NCBI GenBank assembly: GCA_008638375.1
Contig: CM018038.1
Coordinates: 32,192,383-32,256,382, forward strand
Source: Nyssa sinensis
Taxonomy: Eukaryota; Streptophyta; Magnoliopsida; Cornales; Nyssaceae
Reading direction: 5' to 3'
DNA: 64,000 nt
Shown: piece after piece, positions 10,598 through 21,477 of the stretch
How positions within the stretch are numbered: the first letter of the stretch is position 1
Layout: each line of letters starts with the position of its first letter
Position numbers and translations under genes: made by a program
Notes under the pieces: model-generated
What the model saw: the letters and a program-made list of their open reading frames with translations, nothing else
What the model was told of the DNA's origin: nothing
Database searches by the model: none

Positions 10598-11962
10598 GTG
10601 TCTCTCACAGTCCATTGGCATTGCTGTTGTGTGTTTGATTATAGGAATCAGGGAAGCCATTGCAAATATATGATTTCCTCAATTGTTTTGTTCTTTAATT
10701 TAATATCCCTCCAGTAAAATTGCCCCCTTTGTAGTACATGCAAACAAATTTAATGAAATGAAGTTTTGATTTATGTTTGAGTAATCTATTCTTTCATTGA
10801 TTACATCAAATCAATTAGAAACGCAACTTGATTATTTTTGTATCCCCATGCTAGTACAATATAATTATATTACTAAATAATTTGATGACAATAAAATATT
10901 CCAAACTTAAGTCACCAATCCAATTGTAAAATTAAACATCAATAATATAAAGATTTAGATAGAAATTAAGATTGAAAAACCTAGTTACGAGTTCGATGAT
11001 AGGCACGCTAGGCGCTACCCCTAAAGTCGTAGTGTCTCCTTATATGCCAGTAATGTTGGTTATTGACGACTCCAAAATATAACTCATGAAACTCACAACA
11101 GATGTCATTTGTAGGGCAAGTCCTCAGAAGGCAGGGGGTCAGAGTCTTATATCGAGTTTCCCATAAACTCAATATATAAAAATAAGAGAAGAAACTTTAT
11201 TTTTCAAATCAGCTTTCATTTTAAGACTTTCTCAAAAACATTCTATCAAATTCTCCTTCCTCATTAGGCCTACAAAAGATCTCAATTTATGGATTAAAAT
11301 GACCCAAAACATTAATCATTTAATTTATTTGTAATAAAGTACATAATGTATAATTTATATAATCCCCACTCCACTAACCATCAATTTATTAAAAGAAGTT
11401 ATGAATTATAATAATATATTATTAATACCTAATAAATATTTTATATTTTATTTTTATTAAAATTCTAACACTTGCGCCAAGGTTTATCCTTTGAAATGGA
11501 ATTTTCTTGTGAGTGTCTGAGACTTGCCATTAATTGTACGATAATAATTTTTTTTAGCAATGATTAATGGCTATACCTTTCACCGAAAAGAAAATACTAG
11601 TAAACTATTAATCTTTTCAGAAAGTAATATACATACCATGTTTTTTTTTTTTTTTTCTATCAAATCTTTTTTACCTATAAACTCTCTAACCTGCCGTGTG
11701 ATGGTTGAGGTGGTGCTTGTAGATCTTACAACAGTGTGGTGATGGCTAAATATGGAGATTGGTGAGAGAGAAAAACCAAGAGAGGCGATAGAGAAAGACA
11801 AAGAGAGGTTAAGGGTATTAAAAGTGTTATTGGAGTATTATTGTCATTTATAAAAAAAATTACAAATGTCATGTCATCGTAATGGACCTGAGCTTAAAAA
11901 AGAAAATAATCAAGTCTTTCACATCGAATTAGGAACATGCATGAATCATATAATAATATAAC

Positions 11963-12221
11963 TGTTGTAAAAGATTGAAAGATATTAGGGCTAGTATGAA
12001 CAATACTTGCATTTCAATTGATTCTATCGACTAGCAAGAGAGTTAACTGATACAACTGATATAACATGGAAGCAAATCAATATTGTATAGGAAGGTTTGA
12101 CAATCAAATATGGAAGTCAAATATAAATCAGTATTGGAAAGTTTGTTAATTAAAATTGGTAATAAAATAAAGCAATCGATGTGGGGACACATGTATTGTG
12201 AGATATCCATGTATCCCAACA
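11963..12221 (-). repeat. 3' LTR of the copia element
   Basis: A 259 bp LTR, TGTTGTAAAAG... to ...GTATCCCAACA on the plus strand. It aligns with the three separated pieces of the 5' LTR (16187-16231, 17364-17555, 18912-18922). On the minus strand the preceding GAGATATGTGAGGGAT is a short polypurine-like tract. Confidence 0.92.
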
Positions 12222-12889
12222 ATCCCTCACATATCTCAAAATACTTGGGTAACTAAAGAATTATAAGAGATTCAATGAATAATGAAGAAGATCAAGAGAA
12301 TGACCAAAGAATCTTGAGAATACAATGCATCGAAACTGGTGTCTCTTGGACTATGAACCAACCCTAGGATTAGCGAGCCGTGACTTACAGAAACTTGGTG
12401 AAATTTATAAATTTCTATGAACCAATATTTCTTTATTATAAGTTGATTAGTCAACTTACCACCCACATTATTTCCTCGAATGAAGAAGTTATTCTAAGCG
12501 AGTTGACACAAATAGGTCATGTGCGCCCAACCTGGATATTTAGGAGCGCTCTAGAGAGCATGCGTGAGCTCTCATAGGAAGCATCCCCTATTTTCACACT
12601 CATATAGGTGAAATCCATCAAATGTGTACTACAATTAACACACCACCCATAAGGGCTATGGACTTCATTAAGAGCATTGCTCAACCTCACTCATTGCAGT
12701 CATGTACTATCTACTACCATAGAGAGGGACTCTCAAGATATAAACTATGATAGTGCACCACCAAGCCACCTAGTGACTTAGTTAGTACCCATATGAACCT
12801 ACTTCCTACGATTGCCATTCATGTAGGTTGAGTTTCCATCACTATTGACCTTTGCTATCAGCATAAGTCCCATCTCCCTCAATGTTTCA

Positions 12890-15400
12890 CTCACTAGCTT
12901 TTAGCATAGTGGTTTTGTCAAAGGATCTGCCAAGTTCAATCCCTGACCTCACAAAATCTAGGGATATCACCCTAATCTCAAGCAGTTGCCTTACAATATT
13001 ATGCCTTAGGCGTTTATGCCTGTTTTTCCCATTGTAAGTTTCATTTTGAGCTCAGGCTATTGCAGCATAGCTATCTCAATGCATCAACATAGACGATGCT
13101 AGGTCTTATCCATATAGGAATATTTGCTAAGAGGCTTTTAAGCCACTCAGCCTCAGAACATGCCTTCTCTAAGGCAATAAACTCGAACTCCATAGGTGGA
13201 CCGCACTATGTGGGTTTGTTTGGAAGATTTCCAAGACATTGCACCTCTATCGACGATAAACACATATCTACTAGTGGATTTTATCTCATCAGAATTAGAG
13301 ATCCAATTAGCATCGTTGTACCTCTCTAATAAAATGGAAAATCCACTATACATCAAGCCATGGTCAAAAGTACCTCTAAGATATTTAAGTACTCTAGTTA
13401 TGGCTATCCAATGGTCCTTATTAGGATTCTGAATGTATCTACTCAATCTGGCCTACAACATTTGAAATATCAAGTTTGGTGCTATTCATTAGATACATTA
13501 AGCTACCAATGATTTTTGAATATTCAGATTGAGATGCACCTTCTCCTTTATTTTTCTTTAATTGTGTATTAGCATCATATGGGGTAGAAACAGGTTTCAC
13601 AACATATTGTTCAAATTTCTTTAGTATTCTTTTAGTGAATGCTCTTAAGAGAGCAGAATACCATTAGGATTTTAGTTATTTTTATTTCTAGAATTACATT
13701 TGCTACACCCATATCTTTCATATCAAATTTTGATGCTAGGAATCTTTTAGTCTTATTTATAATTTCTAAACAAGTCCCAAATATGAACATATCATCAACA
13801 TATAAGCAAATGATGACACATGTATTTTCTATAGATTTGCTTATATATACATTTATCAGATTCATTGATGGAGAAGCCATTTGATACTAACAAACTGTCA
13901 AATTTCTCATGCCATTGTTTGGGAGCTTATTTTAATACATATAAGGATTTAATTAGTTTGCATACCTTATGTTCTTGTCCAGTAATTATATACCTTTCGA
14001 GTTGGTCCATATAAATCTCTTCTTCTAGTTCCCCCTTTAGAAATGCAATCTTGACATTCATTTGATGAATAACATGATTATAAATGGAAGTAAGAGCTAT
14101 TAGGACTCTAATATAAGGGATCATAGTCAGTGGAAGCAAAGGTATCAAAGAAGTCTATATCCTTCTTTTGCTACAAGTCTTGCTTTATATTAATCGATTG
14201 ACCCATCAAGTTTTTAATTTCCTTTTAAATATCCATTTACACCCTAAGGTTTTTGCACCAGGGGTCAAGTGTAATAATTTCCATGTGTGATTATAGAGAA
14301 TTGATTCCAATTTATTATTGATTGCCTCCTTATAATAAAGTGCATCGGGTGAGATTATGGCCTCATAATAAGTTTTAGGGTTATTATCAATTAAGAAGCT
14401 ATAGAAGTCGTCTCTAAAGTTAGTTTTTTTTTTTTTTTTCTCTCTTTTACTTCTTTTTATTCAATTTCAGTGTCCTCATTAGTTTCAGATTCTTGTATTT
14501 TTCGAGACACAACATCAATTTTTTCTATATTATTTCTCATAGGAAAAATATTTTCAAAGAAATCTGCATTCTTGGTCTCTACTATAGTGTTGGTTTCCAT
14601 TAAGTTGTTCTCACTTTTGATTACTAAGAATCTATATGCAGAACTATTTTGGGCATATCTTATGAACATACGGTCAAATGTTCTAGGTCCTTAATTTTCT
14701 CTTTTTAGGTTCTGGTAAGAGGACTTTAGCCGAACACCCCCACACTTTTAGGTATTTAATGTTAGGTGTGTGACATTTTCATAATTCATAGGGGATTATT
14801 CTAATTTTCTTATAGGGTATTCTATTTTGAATATGACAAGCAGAAATGATAGTCTCTCCCTACAAGTTGAGGGGTGCCCGAGAACTGACTAACATTAAGT
14901 TCATCATTTCTTTTAGTGTTCTATTTTTCCTTTCTGCTACTCCATTAGATTCAGGTGAATATGGAAGAGTTGTTTCATGTATTATTTCATGTCTTTCACA
15001 ATATTCATTAAATGGATTGGATTCATATTCATCTCTCCTATCAGTTCTCAATCTTTTGATTTTCTTGTTGAGTTCATTTTCAAGCTTTTAGGCTTTATAT
15101 TTTAGAATCATTTCTCCTACTTCATCTTTGTTTCTAAGTATATCTTGGTGTATCTAGAGAAGTCATTTATAAAGGTTATGTAATATTTCTTTCCTCCTCT
15201 AGTCATAATTTTGTTTTTTTAAATCTCCTAAGTCACTATGTACTAGACTTAGTAATTCAAACCTCTTTCTACTGATTTGCATGTTTTCTTTGTTGATTTA
15301 CATTCTACACATATTTCACATTTTTCAGTATTGGAATTAGATATATTAGATATCATTCCTAATATCTTTCATTTTCTTTATATAGGAATGATTAACATAT
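12890..15400 (-). pseudogene. Copia pol: integrase, reverse transcriptase, RNase H
   Basis: Minus-strand fragments in order. Integrase core end at about 15051-14860 (ETTLPYSPESNGVAERKNRT, containing the third catalytic acidic residue). RT at 14148-13927 (IHQMNVKIAFLKGELEEEIYM), then LYVDDMFIF at about 13800, the catalytic YVDD. RNase H at 13446-12890 ([43 protein letters not shown]). Frame changes and stops separate these pieces, so no product is expected. Family resemblance is strong throughout. Confidence 0.9.
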
Positions 15401-16140
15401 CATAATTTAACATGCCACATATCAATAGAATCAATCAAGTAAGCAGAAGAATTAAATGCATTTTCATTGATAACTTCTTGAATGTTTAGTACAAATAAAT
15501 CCCCGATTACAATACCATTTCCCCACAAACATTCTATTTTTGGTTAAAACAATTTTGTCTGATTCAAACACAGTCTTCACCCCAATCTTCCCAAGTAAAG
15601 AGACAACAAAAGGGGTCACCTTGATGTTTGGAACATGCAACACACCACTAAGCGAAAGGCTTTTTCTAGAAATCAACTTGAGAAGAACCTTTCCTTTACC
15701 AATGACTGGCGAAGGCCTCGAATCACCCATTTAGATGTGTTTTTCCCCTTCCCCCACAGAAGTGTAGGAGGTAAAGGCACTTCTGTTCCCACAAATGTGC
15801 CTGGTAGCCCTAGAGTCTATCACCCAATCCTTTGCATTAGTTACCATGTTCACTTCAGAAATGACTGCAACAATTATGTCATCTGCCTTAGCCATTTGGA
15901 AGTTTAAGAAATTTTCTACTACGTATTTTTGTGTTCTAGCATCTTTAATTACATATTTCTTTGTTAGTTTTTCCCAAATTTCAGTGGCAGTTTTATAATT
16001 GCAATAAATGTCAAATAATTCATTTGAAAGTGTGCTAGGTATAGTGTGCCTATAAATTTTGTTTCCTCTTTCTCAATTTTCTAGCTCTTTCTTTTTAGTC
16101 CCTTCAACGGGTTTAGGTTTGGTCAAGTATTTAGCCATGT
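15400..16140 (-). pseudogene. Copia gag remnant, protease and pre-integrase region
   Basis: The minus strand from the ATG at about 16139 (MAKYLTKPKPVEG) leads into a gag UBN2-type segment (TATEIWEKLTKKYV). Near 15893 the sequence jumps from FLNFQMA straight to KADDII, a region that normally lies after the zinc knuckle. About 200 residues of gag, including that knuckle, are therefore missing. The protease follows with DWVIDSRATRHICG at about 15830, where the catalytic D-S-G has become D-S-R. The pre-integrase part (LSLSGVLHVPNIKV) runs to about 15464. Confidence 0.85.
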
Positions 16141-16231
16141 TTATCATGTCCCTTTTTTTAAAAAAAAAGAAAATCACTCCTAAGATTGTTGTAAAAGATT
16201 GAAAGATATTAGGGCTAGTATGAACAATACT

Positions 16232-17363
16232 TGTAATTTAAGGGCAAGAACAACTAATAAAACTTTTAACCACGAATGAGAACCTGTGATAAGAAAATGG
16301 AGAAAGAAAACTTAACGGCTGAGGCTTGTGAGAACACTGCCCTTAAGAGTGATTTCACCCCTCGGAGGTTGAACCTCAGTATAGCAGGTTGGTGGTGCTC
16401 CACCCTCCAGGATACAACAGCCAAATTCCATAAAAGCGTACACTCGCAATATATGGATTGAATGAACACTCTTTCACGTTCTCTGGTCTGAGAAATAACT
16501 AAACAGAGGTTGCAATGGAACAAGTGTAGACAATGAAAATGGTAGAACTAACGCAGTAATAGAACGTTAAGTGACGTAGTGGAAGCTTGTGAAAAAATAG
16601 GACACCGTCTGTTTCTTGGAAAATCGTTTGAATCCATGAACAAAGATAACACATTCGAATCCACTAGCACAGAGAATAAGATCTCAGAAAGAAAATATTT
16701 TTATTGAATCAAAAGTTAACCTTACAATGAAAAGAACAGCCTTTATATAGGCAGCAAACCCTAATTCGACTAGGACTAGGAAAGCAATAATTAAAATAAG
16801 GAAAAATACAAAAAATTTCAAAAATAGAAATATTCTAATTAAAAGCATAAATCAAAAACCCTAAATTTTGACAATAGTGTGCCAAAAGGACAACTCCAAA
16901 CGTCAACTGTAGCCACCCATAATTAAGTTGCGCATTATTACCATAAATAGCAAAAAAATACGAAAACGCACTTCTAAAGTCCAAAATGAAGGAATTTGCC
17001 CGAAAAACGGAATAGGTCATCGCAAAGTCATGAGTATTGATCAACACATCGATTCCAAGCCACCCACCGAATTTTACACAATTCTGACCACGTAGACGTT
17101 GCATGTAATCCCGTGCTAGGAATTCTACTGCACTAGGAATTCTTCTGTAATCTGTTTTACATAACTAAGCAAATCAAGCAAAGCGAAACTACACAGTAAG
17201 AGAAATACTATCTCAAAACGGAACAAATATTGAACAGAAGAGAAATGGTTTTTTCGTGTATTGAACAATGAACCCAAACACCTTCTTTATATTGGTTTGG
17301 GCGGAGAACAACAAAAGCAGGCTTATAATTTCTACCCCAAACTATGGTAACGCCTAATTAACA
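16232..17363 (-). mobile_element. LTR-like insertion A (probable solo LTR)
   Basis: This 1132 bp unit interrupts the copia 5' LTR exactly where the 3' LTR is continuous. Its ends are TG...CA (TGTAATTTAAGG and CCTAATTAACA). On the minus strand it carries CCTATATAAAGG near 16745, suitable as a promoter. No clean duplication surrounds it; the right flank seems to have lost a few bases. No coding region is present. Confidence 0.65.
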
Positions 17364-17555
17364 GCATTTCAATTGATTCTGTTGACTGGTAAAAGGGTTG
17401 ACCGATATTACATGAAAGCAAATCATTATTACGTAGGAAGGTTTGACAATCAAATATGGAAGTCAAATATAAATCAATATAGGAAAGTTTGTTAATTAAA
17501 ATTGGTAATAAAATAAAGCAACTGACGTGGGACACATGTATTGTGAGATATCCAT

Positions 17556-18906
17556 TGGTGTGCTATCGCAGGCAACCAAAAATAAATAAAACCTAAGCTC
17601 CTAAACAAATATATATATATATATATATATGTAGTAGTGGAGTAAGGATCGTTCCCACGGAGAGTGTCTAGCCTAGTTTTATGCTATGTAAACAAAGATG
17701 GGGGGTTTGAGTATAATGGAAACAATTTAAAAAAAAAAACAACTAAGGAACAATTTAAATTAAATTATCAAATTCAATCAAAAGAGCAAGCATTGGTCTA
17801 AGTCAACATCCACCATCGAAATTTTACAACTGATCATTGACGCAAATATATATCAATTCATACTTTGAATATTCACCGTTGGAACTATTTTCTTATCTCT
17901 CCTTAATCGTAGTTAATTAGAAAACAAACGATCTAATTGACCCTAACTACTAAACAACCCAAGACAAGCACTAAAGATTTAATCTAGTAGCAGCCTTAAA
18001 AATTAGAGTGATCGATGAAGCTAAACAATACAAGCACAAGCGGTTGCATTTAATTTAGTCGAACATTCTTCCTAAGATCTAATAATTTCTGACACAGCAA
18101 ATCATTAAATCTTAGTTGCGTCGCAAATTAGAGGGATCAAACAATTACGGATTTGATATCTAATCTAGCAGTAGATTGCAAACGAATAATACACTAGTAG
18201 GCCTCCTAGTAATTAAACGAGACAATCATGAAAAGAAGCACAGAAAAACATCCGATACTCAAAGCATAAATTGAACAATAAAAATAAATTAGATCTCACA
18301 GTTTTATTGATTCCGAGGTTTCTGTTTCTTTCGACCAATTATAAAAGTTTAGCCACACACGGCCATGAAAACTTGAAGAAGAGAAGTAGAGAAGAAGGGA
18401 GAGAGAGAGGTGTGCGTCTGCGACGGCTGCCTCCAAAGCTCCTCCTTAAAATAAAATAAAACCCTAATATAACTAAGAAAGTGGTGTTTCAGCTGAAATT
18501 TTTGTGCACCAAGGAACTTTCCAAAAATAAATCGCATGGACCCGCGCATTAAAATTTCGCGCAGCCAAAAAAATCAGGAGTGCAGATGCAGCAACTTCAA
18601 GCCAGATTTCGTCCTTAATGCAGCCATAATCTCACAAAACTCAAAACATTACAGTTGTAGATCTGTTTCTTGGATTTCCACAGCATCTTGAATCATCTCA
18701 ATCGGAGCTCGGATGAGAGAGTTATGCCTAGATTACGAAGCAATGTCGAAACTATCCGAAAATAGCCCAATTAGCGTTTTTTGCACTTAACGCTTCCATT
18801 TGCATCCTAAATCAAAATATAATAATAATGAGTACATTTAGGCACCAAATAAATATAAAAGAGTAAATATTAAGAGAGAAAAATATGGCATTTTGCATTC
18901 TCATCA
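17556..18906 (-). mobile_element. Solo LTR B in the copia LTR
   Basis: A 1351 bp TG...CA unit flanked by perfect TCCAT duplications (17551-17555 and 18907-18911). On the minus strand it starts TGATGAGAATGCAAAATG and ends GATAGCACACCA. There is no internal coding region, so it is a solo LTR left after recombination. It appears related to the 1801 bp unit at 35886-37686, which starts TGATGAGTGCGCAAAAG on the same strand. Confidence 0.88.
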
Positions 18907-18927
18907 TCCATGTATCCCAACAATAAC

Positions 18928-20690
18928 AACTTTTTCAGAAACTTAAGATTAATTAATCATTTTTTAATTATCTACAACTTCTACAAATAGTGTAAAAAAA
19001 ATTGTTCATTAAATTTATCAAGACATAATAAAATTAGGTTTAATTAATTATGATTGCTATCATACTTTACGGTAAACTTAATTTGTGAGGTTGATTACTA
19101 TATAAGAAATTCTTTGGTTAAATTACTTAAATAATGAATCCAAATATATCAAAAGGTTATAAAAATAAGAAGAATACAAAGGTTTTTATTTGAAATATCC
19201 TTTAAGGAATAAAACTCACTCCAGTAGCAAAAAATTCTCTAATTAATGATGAACATAGTACATGTCCATATATATATATATTCCTCTAAAAAACCTGACC
19301 TGCCACCTCTAATAGATTATCGCTAGTTTGTTTGAATCTTCTTATTGTCTGCTTCTTCTTGATTAGTCTTTTGCAACTTCAACACCATTTACAATCCGTA
19401 GATTCACTACCGTAGCAACGTCCAAATTCCATGCAATAGAAGTATGTGTCTAGCCTTGCTATATGGAACTATTTGTACTGTCTCACACTATATATGTATA
19501 TAGACTTCAACACGCAGAAGATTCAAAACCTTATAAAGAAACTGACTATATGGAAGAAAACTAAAGCTATAAATCTCTCGATATAACTTTATACTTCAAG
19601 TGATTAAGGTTCTCTTTTTGTATCACAAAGTACCCTATTTAGAAAAAAAACAAATCGTGTAAAATCCTAATCGTAATTGAAAAGAGGCTTTATGCACAAA
19701 ATTAGCAAGCTGTAGTCAATTCAGCGTAACTAGCATGAAACGCTTTCGAATTGAAACGTGCACTCCGTTCAAATAGATAACTCTGTTCGAACGCACTTAG
19801 TACTCCATTCAGAATGGAAAGTTTTTAAAAAAATATTTTAATTTTGCAACGGAGTAAACATGATTTTTTCAACAACTTTATATTAAAACCAAATTAAATT
19901 TAGAAAAACACTCTTTAATAATTCCTATAAGTAGATTTAGGTTATAGTTAAAACCAACTCATACTTAAGATTATTTTAATTATTATAAAGTTTATATTTA
20001 AAATTAAATTCAATTTTAAGGTATAGTACCTAAATATAATGCATGATATGCATAGTCACACCTTGGATTGCATAGTTCTTCAAACTTTGATGTACATGTG
20101 ACATTAATTGAGTCTTTACTTCATGACTAGAATAATTCACTTGATCGACTCAACCATGACTCAATAATTACATGTTTAAAAAATATATGTTTTTTTGAAA
20201 TAAAAATTGGCCATATAAAATTATTTAATTTTTCTAACTAACTAGGATTAGTTTTCTTTTTATATGGTTGTAAGACAATTTTCTCAGTAAAAAAACTTTA
20301 GGCTTCTTATTTTACTTGTGGATTCAAGGTGTTTCTCTGCATATTAATTCGAAGATTTTCGTATATTAGAACGATATGTAGTCTCATTCTACGATTACGG
20401 CTGCATCATTTTACCACTCTTGACTCTTCAACACTCGAAAGACAAATTATTTTTACTACTACAAAGACTATTGGTAAGTTTCAAGTTTGGGATGCCAACT
20501 TCTCCAATCAAGAGCATAATAACAGATATATATATCTATATATATATTTTTTTTTTGAAAAAAAAAATTTCTTTTATTATTTTTTTACTCAAAATTTATC
20601 TTACTTTTTTTTAAAAAAAATATTAAAAATAATTTCTTAATTATTTTTTGAATTATGAATTATTTCAATAGTGAATGGAAGGAAATTAAA
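18928..20690. other. AT-rich intergenic sequence
   Basis: No gene or clear repeat boundary is recognised. Homopolymer A/T runs near 20540-20620 create spurious reading frames on both strands. Confidence 0.5.
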
Positions 20691-21207
20691 CAATGGTCAA
20701 GAAACTGTTTTTTTTAACACATGGCGCCCATCTCAACCCAAATCCACTGCTAGACAAATTAAACAATGCTTGAAGGGAGAGAAGGAAAATGTTAATGGTG
20801 TGGCTGGCCGACAACATAAATGAAGTTTCACTGGAATACGCTAGTTCATTGGTAACTGTAGCAGTCCTTTTCATTTACCTACCTTTATCAAATGAAATAT
20901 TTAAATAGGACTTTAAATGAACTGTTTTCATGAAATTCCAATTATTATTATTATTATTTGAACATTTTCAAAACCTTGAGTCTATTAGGAAATAAAAGTA
21001 TTGAACATTGCCGATTTTCAAAATTTTCAACGTTCTAGCTCTCAAAAGAAAAGAAAAAAACGTGTAGCTCGGTAGTCTACCTCATTGGTTCAGATCAAAC
21101 TCCCTAACTGACCCCGAGTCAGGCCCCGAATAAAAATTACCCAAGTCCTTCAGACCTGTATAAACACGTGTCAGAATGATAAGTCAATGCTCAAATATGA
21201 CATATCA
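20690..21207 (-). repeat. Possible 3' LTR of the second Tat-like element
   Basis: A polypurine tract on the minus strand ends at 21212, and a TG-starting sequence (TGATATGTCATATTTGAG) begins at 21207. About 35 bases in, it has a GACACGTGT string, which also occurs near the start of the LTR at 4933-5598. The far end of this LTR could not be located, so the left coordinate is nominal. Confidence 0.35.
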
Positions 21208-21211
21208 ATTA

Positions 21212-21230
21212 CTTCCCCCTCCCCCTCTCC
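21212..21230 (-). other. Polypurine tract
   Basis: The minus strand reads GGAGAGGGGGAGGGGGAAG, directly before the putative LTR start. This is the expected primer site for second-strand synthesis, and it marks the 3' end of the internal region. Confidence 0.6.
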
Positions 21231-21469
21231 AACCTTAGTCATGTGAGATTCATCTCGAGCTGAGGTTAGGGTTACGATGTCCAAATCGTATGGGCATTAA
21301 ATACGTCATTTCATTTTTCAAGGTGCCAACTATTGAGGAGCCTTTATGTCCTATCATTTTGCTTGCTTGTTTAAAACCCAAGACAATTATTCCAAGCGTG
21401 ATGATTATGGCCTCTTAGTTTTCCAACAATTACGTCGATTGAAATGCCCTCTCCAATATTATGGAGGCA

Positions 21470-21477
21470 TATAAATT
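21470..21477 (+). promoter_or_regulatory. TATA box upstream of the antisense ORF
   Basis: TATAAATT on the plus strand, about 200 bases before the candidate ATG at 21678, between the element's polypurine tract and its antisense gene. It suggests the antisense ORF had a promoter of its own. Confidence 0.45.

Larger units (their letters stand above)
9194..11962. other. AT-rich intergenic sequence without recognisable genes
   Basis: No protein or RNA gene was found. It holds a C-run/A-run junction, a cluster of palindromic TGTAAAATTTTACA-like motifs and a TC microsatellite. The stretch ending TTCTAACA at about 11470 looks like the edge of a copia LTR on the minus strand, but neither its other end nor a PBS could be located. 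Confidence 0.5.
11963..18922 (-). mobile_element. Degenerate Ty1/copia retrotransposon with nested insertions
   Basis: The element lies on the minus strand, with the 3' LTR at 11963-12221 and a split 5' LTR between 16187 and 18922. A perfect target duplication ATAAC flanks it at 11958-11962 and 18923-18927. Domain order on the minus strand is gag, protease, integrase, RT, RNase H, which is the copia order. Once two nested insertions (1132 and 1351 bp) are subtracted, about 4.5 kb remains. That is slightly short for copia because part of gag is deleted. Every domain carries stops or frameshifts. Confidence 0.92.
16187..18922 (-). repeat. 5' LTR of the copia element, split by two insertions
   Basis: Three pieces reproduce the 3' LTR: 16187-16231 (TGTTGTAAAAG to CAATACT), 17364-17555 (GCATTTCAATTG to ATATCCAT) and 18912-18922 (GTATCCCAACA). 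The first gap holds a 1132 bp LTR-like unit and the second a 1351 bp solo LTR. No standard copia PBS is legible at 16186. Confidence 0.9.

Noticed and set aside
10900..11471. Possible copia solo LTR ending TTCTAACA
   Set aside because: Only one edge resembles an LTR. No PBS, opposite terminus or target duplication could be found.
20720..20730. ATGGCGCCCA as a PBS
   Set aside because: Only a short resemblance to TGGCGCC, with no adjacent LTR end and the wrong position relative to the Tat-like element.
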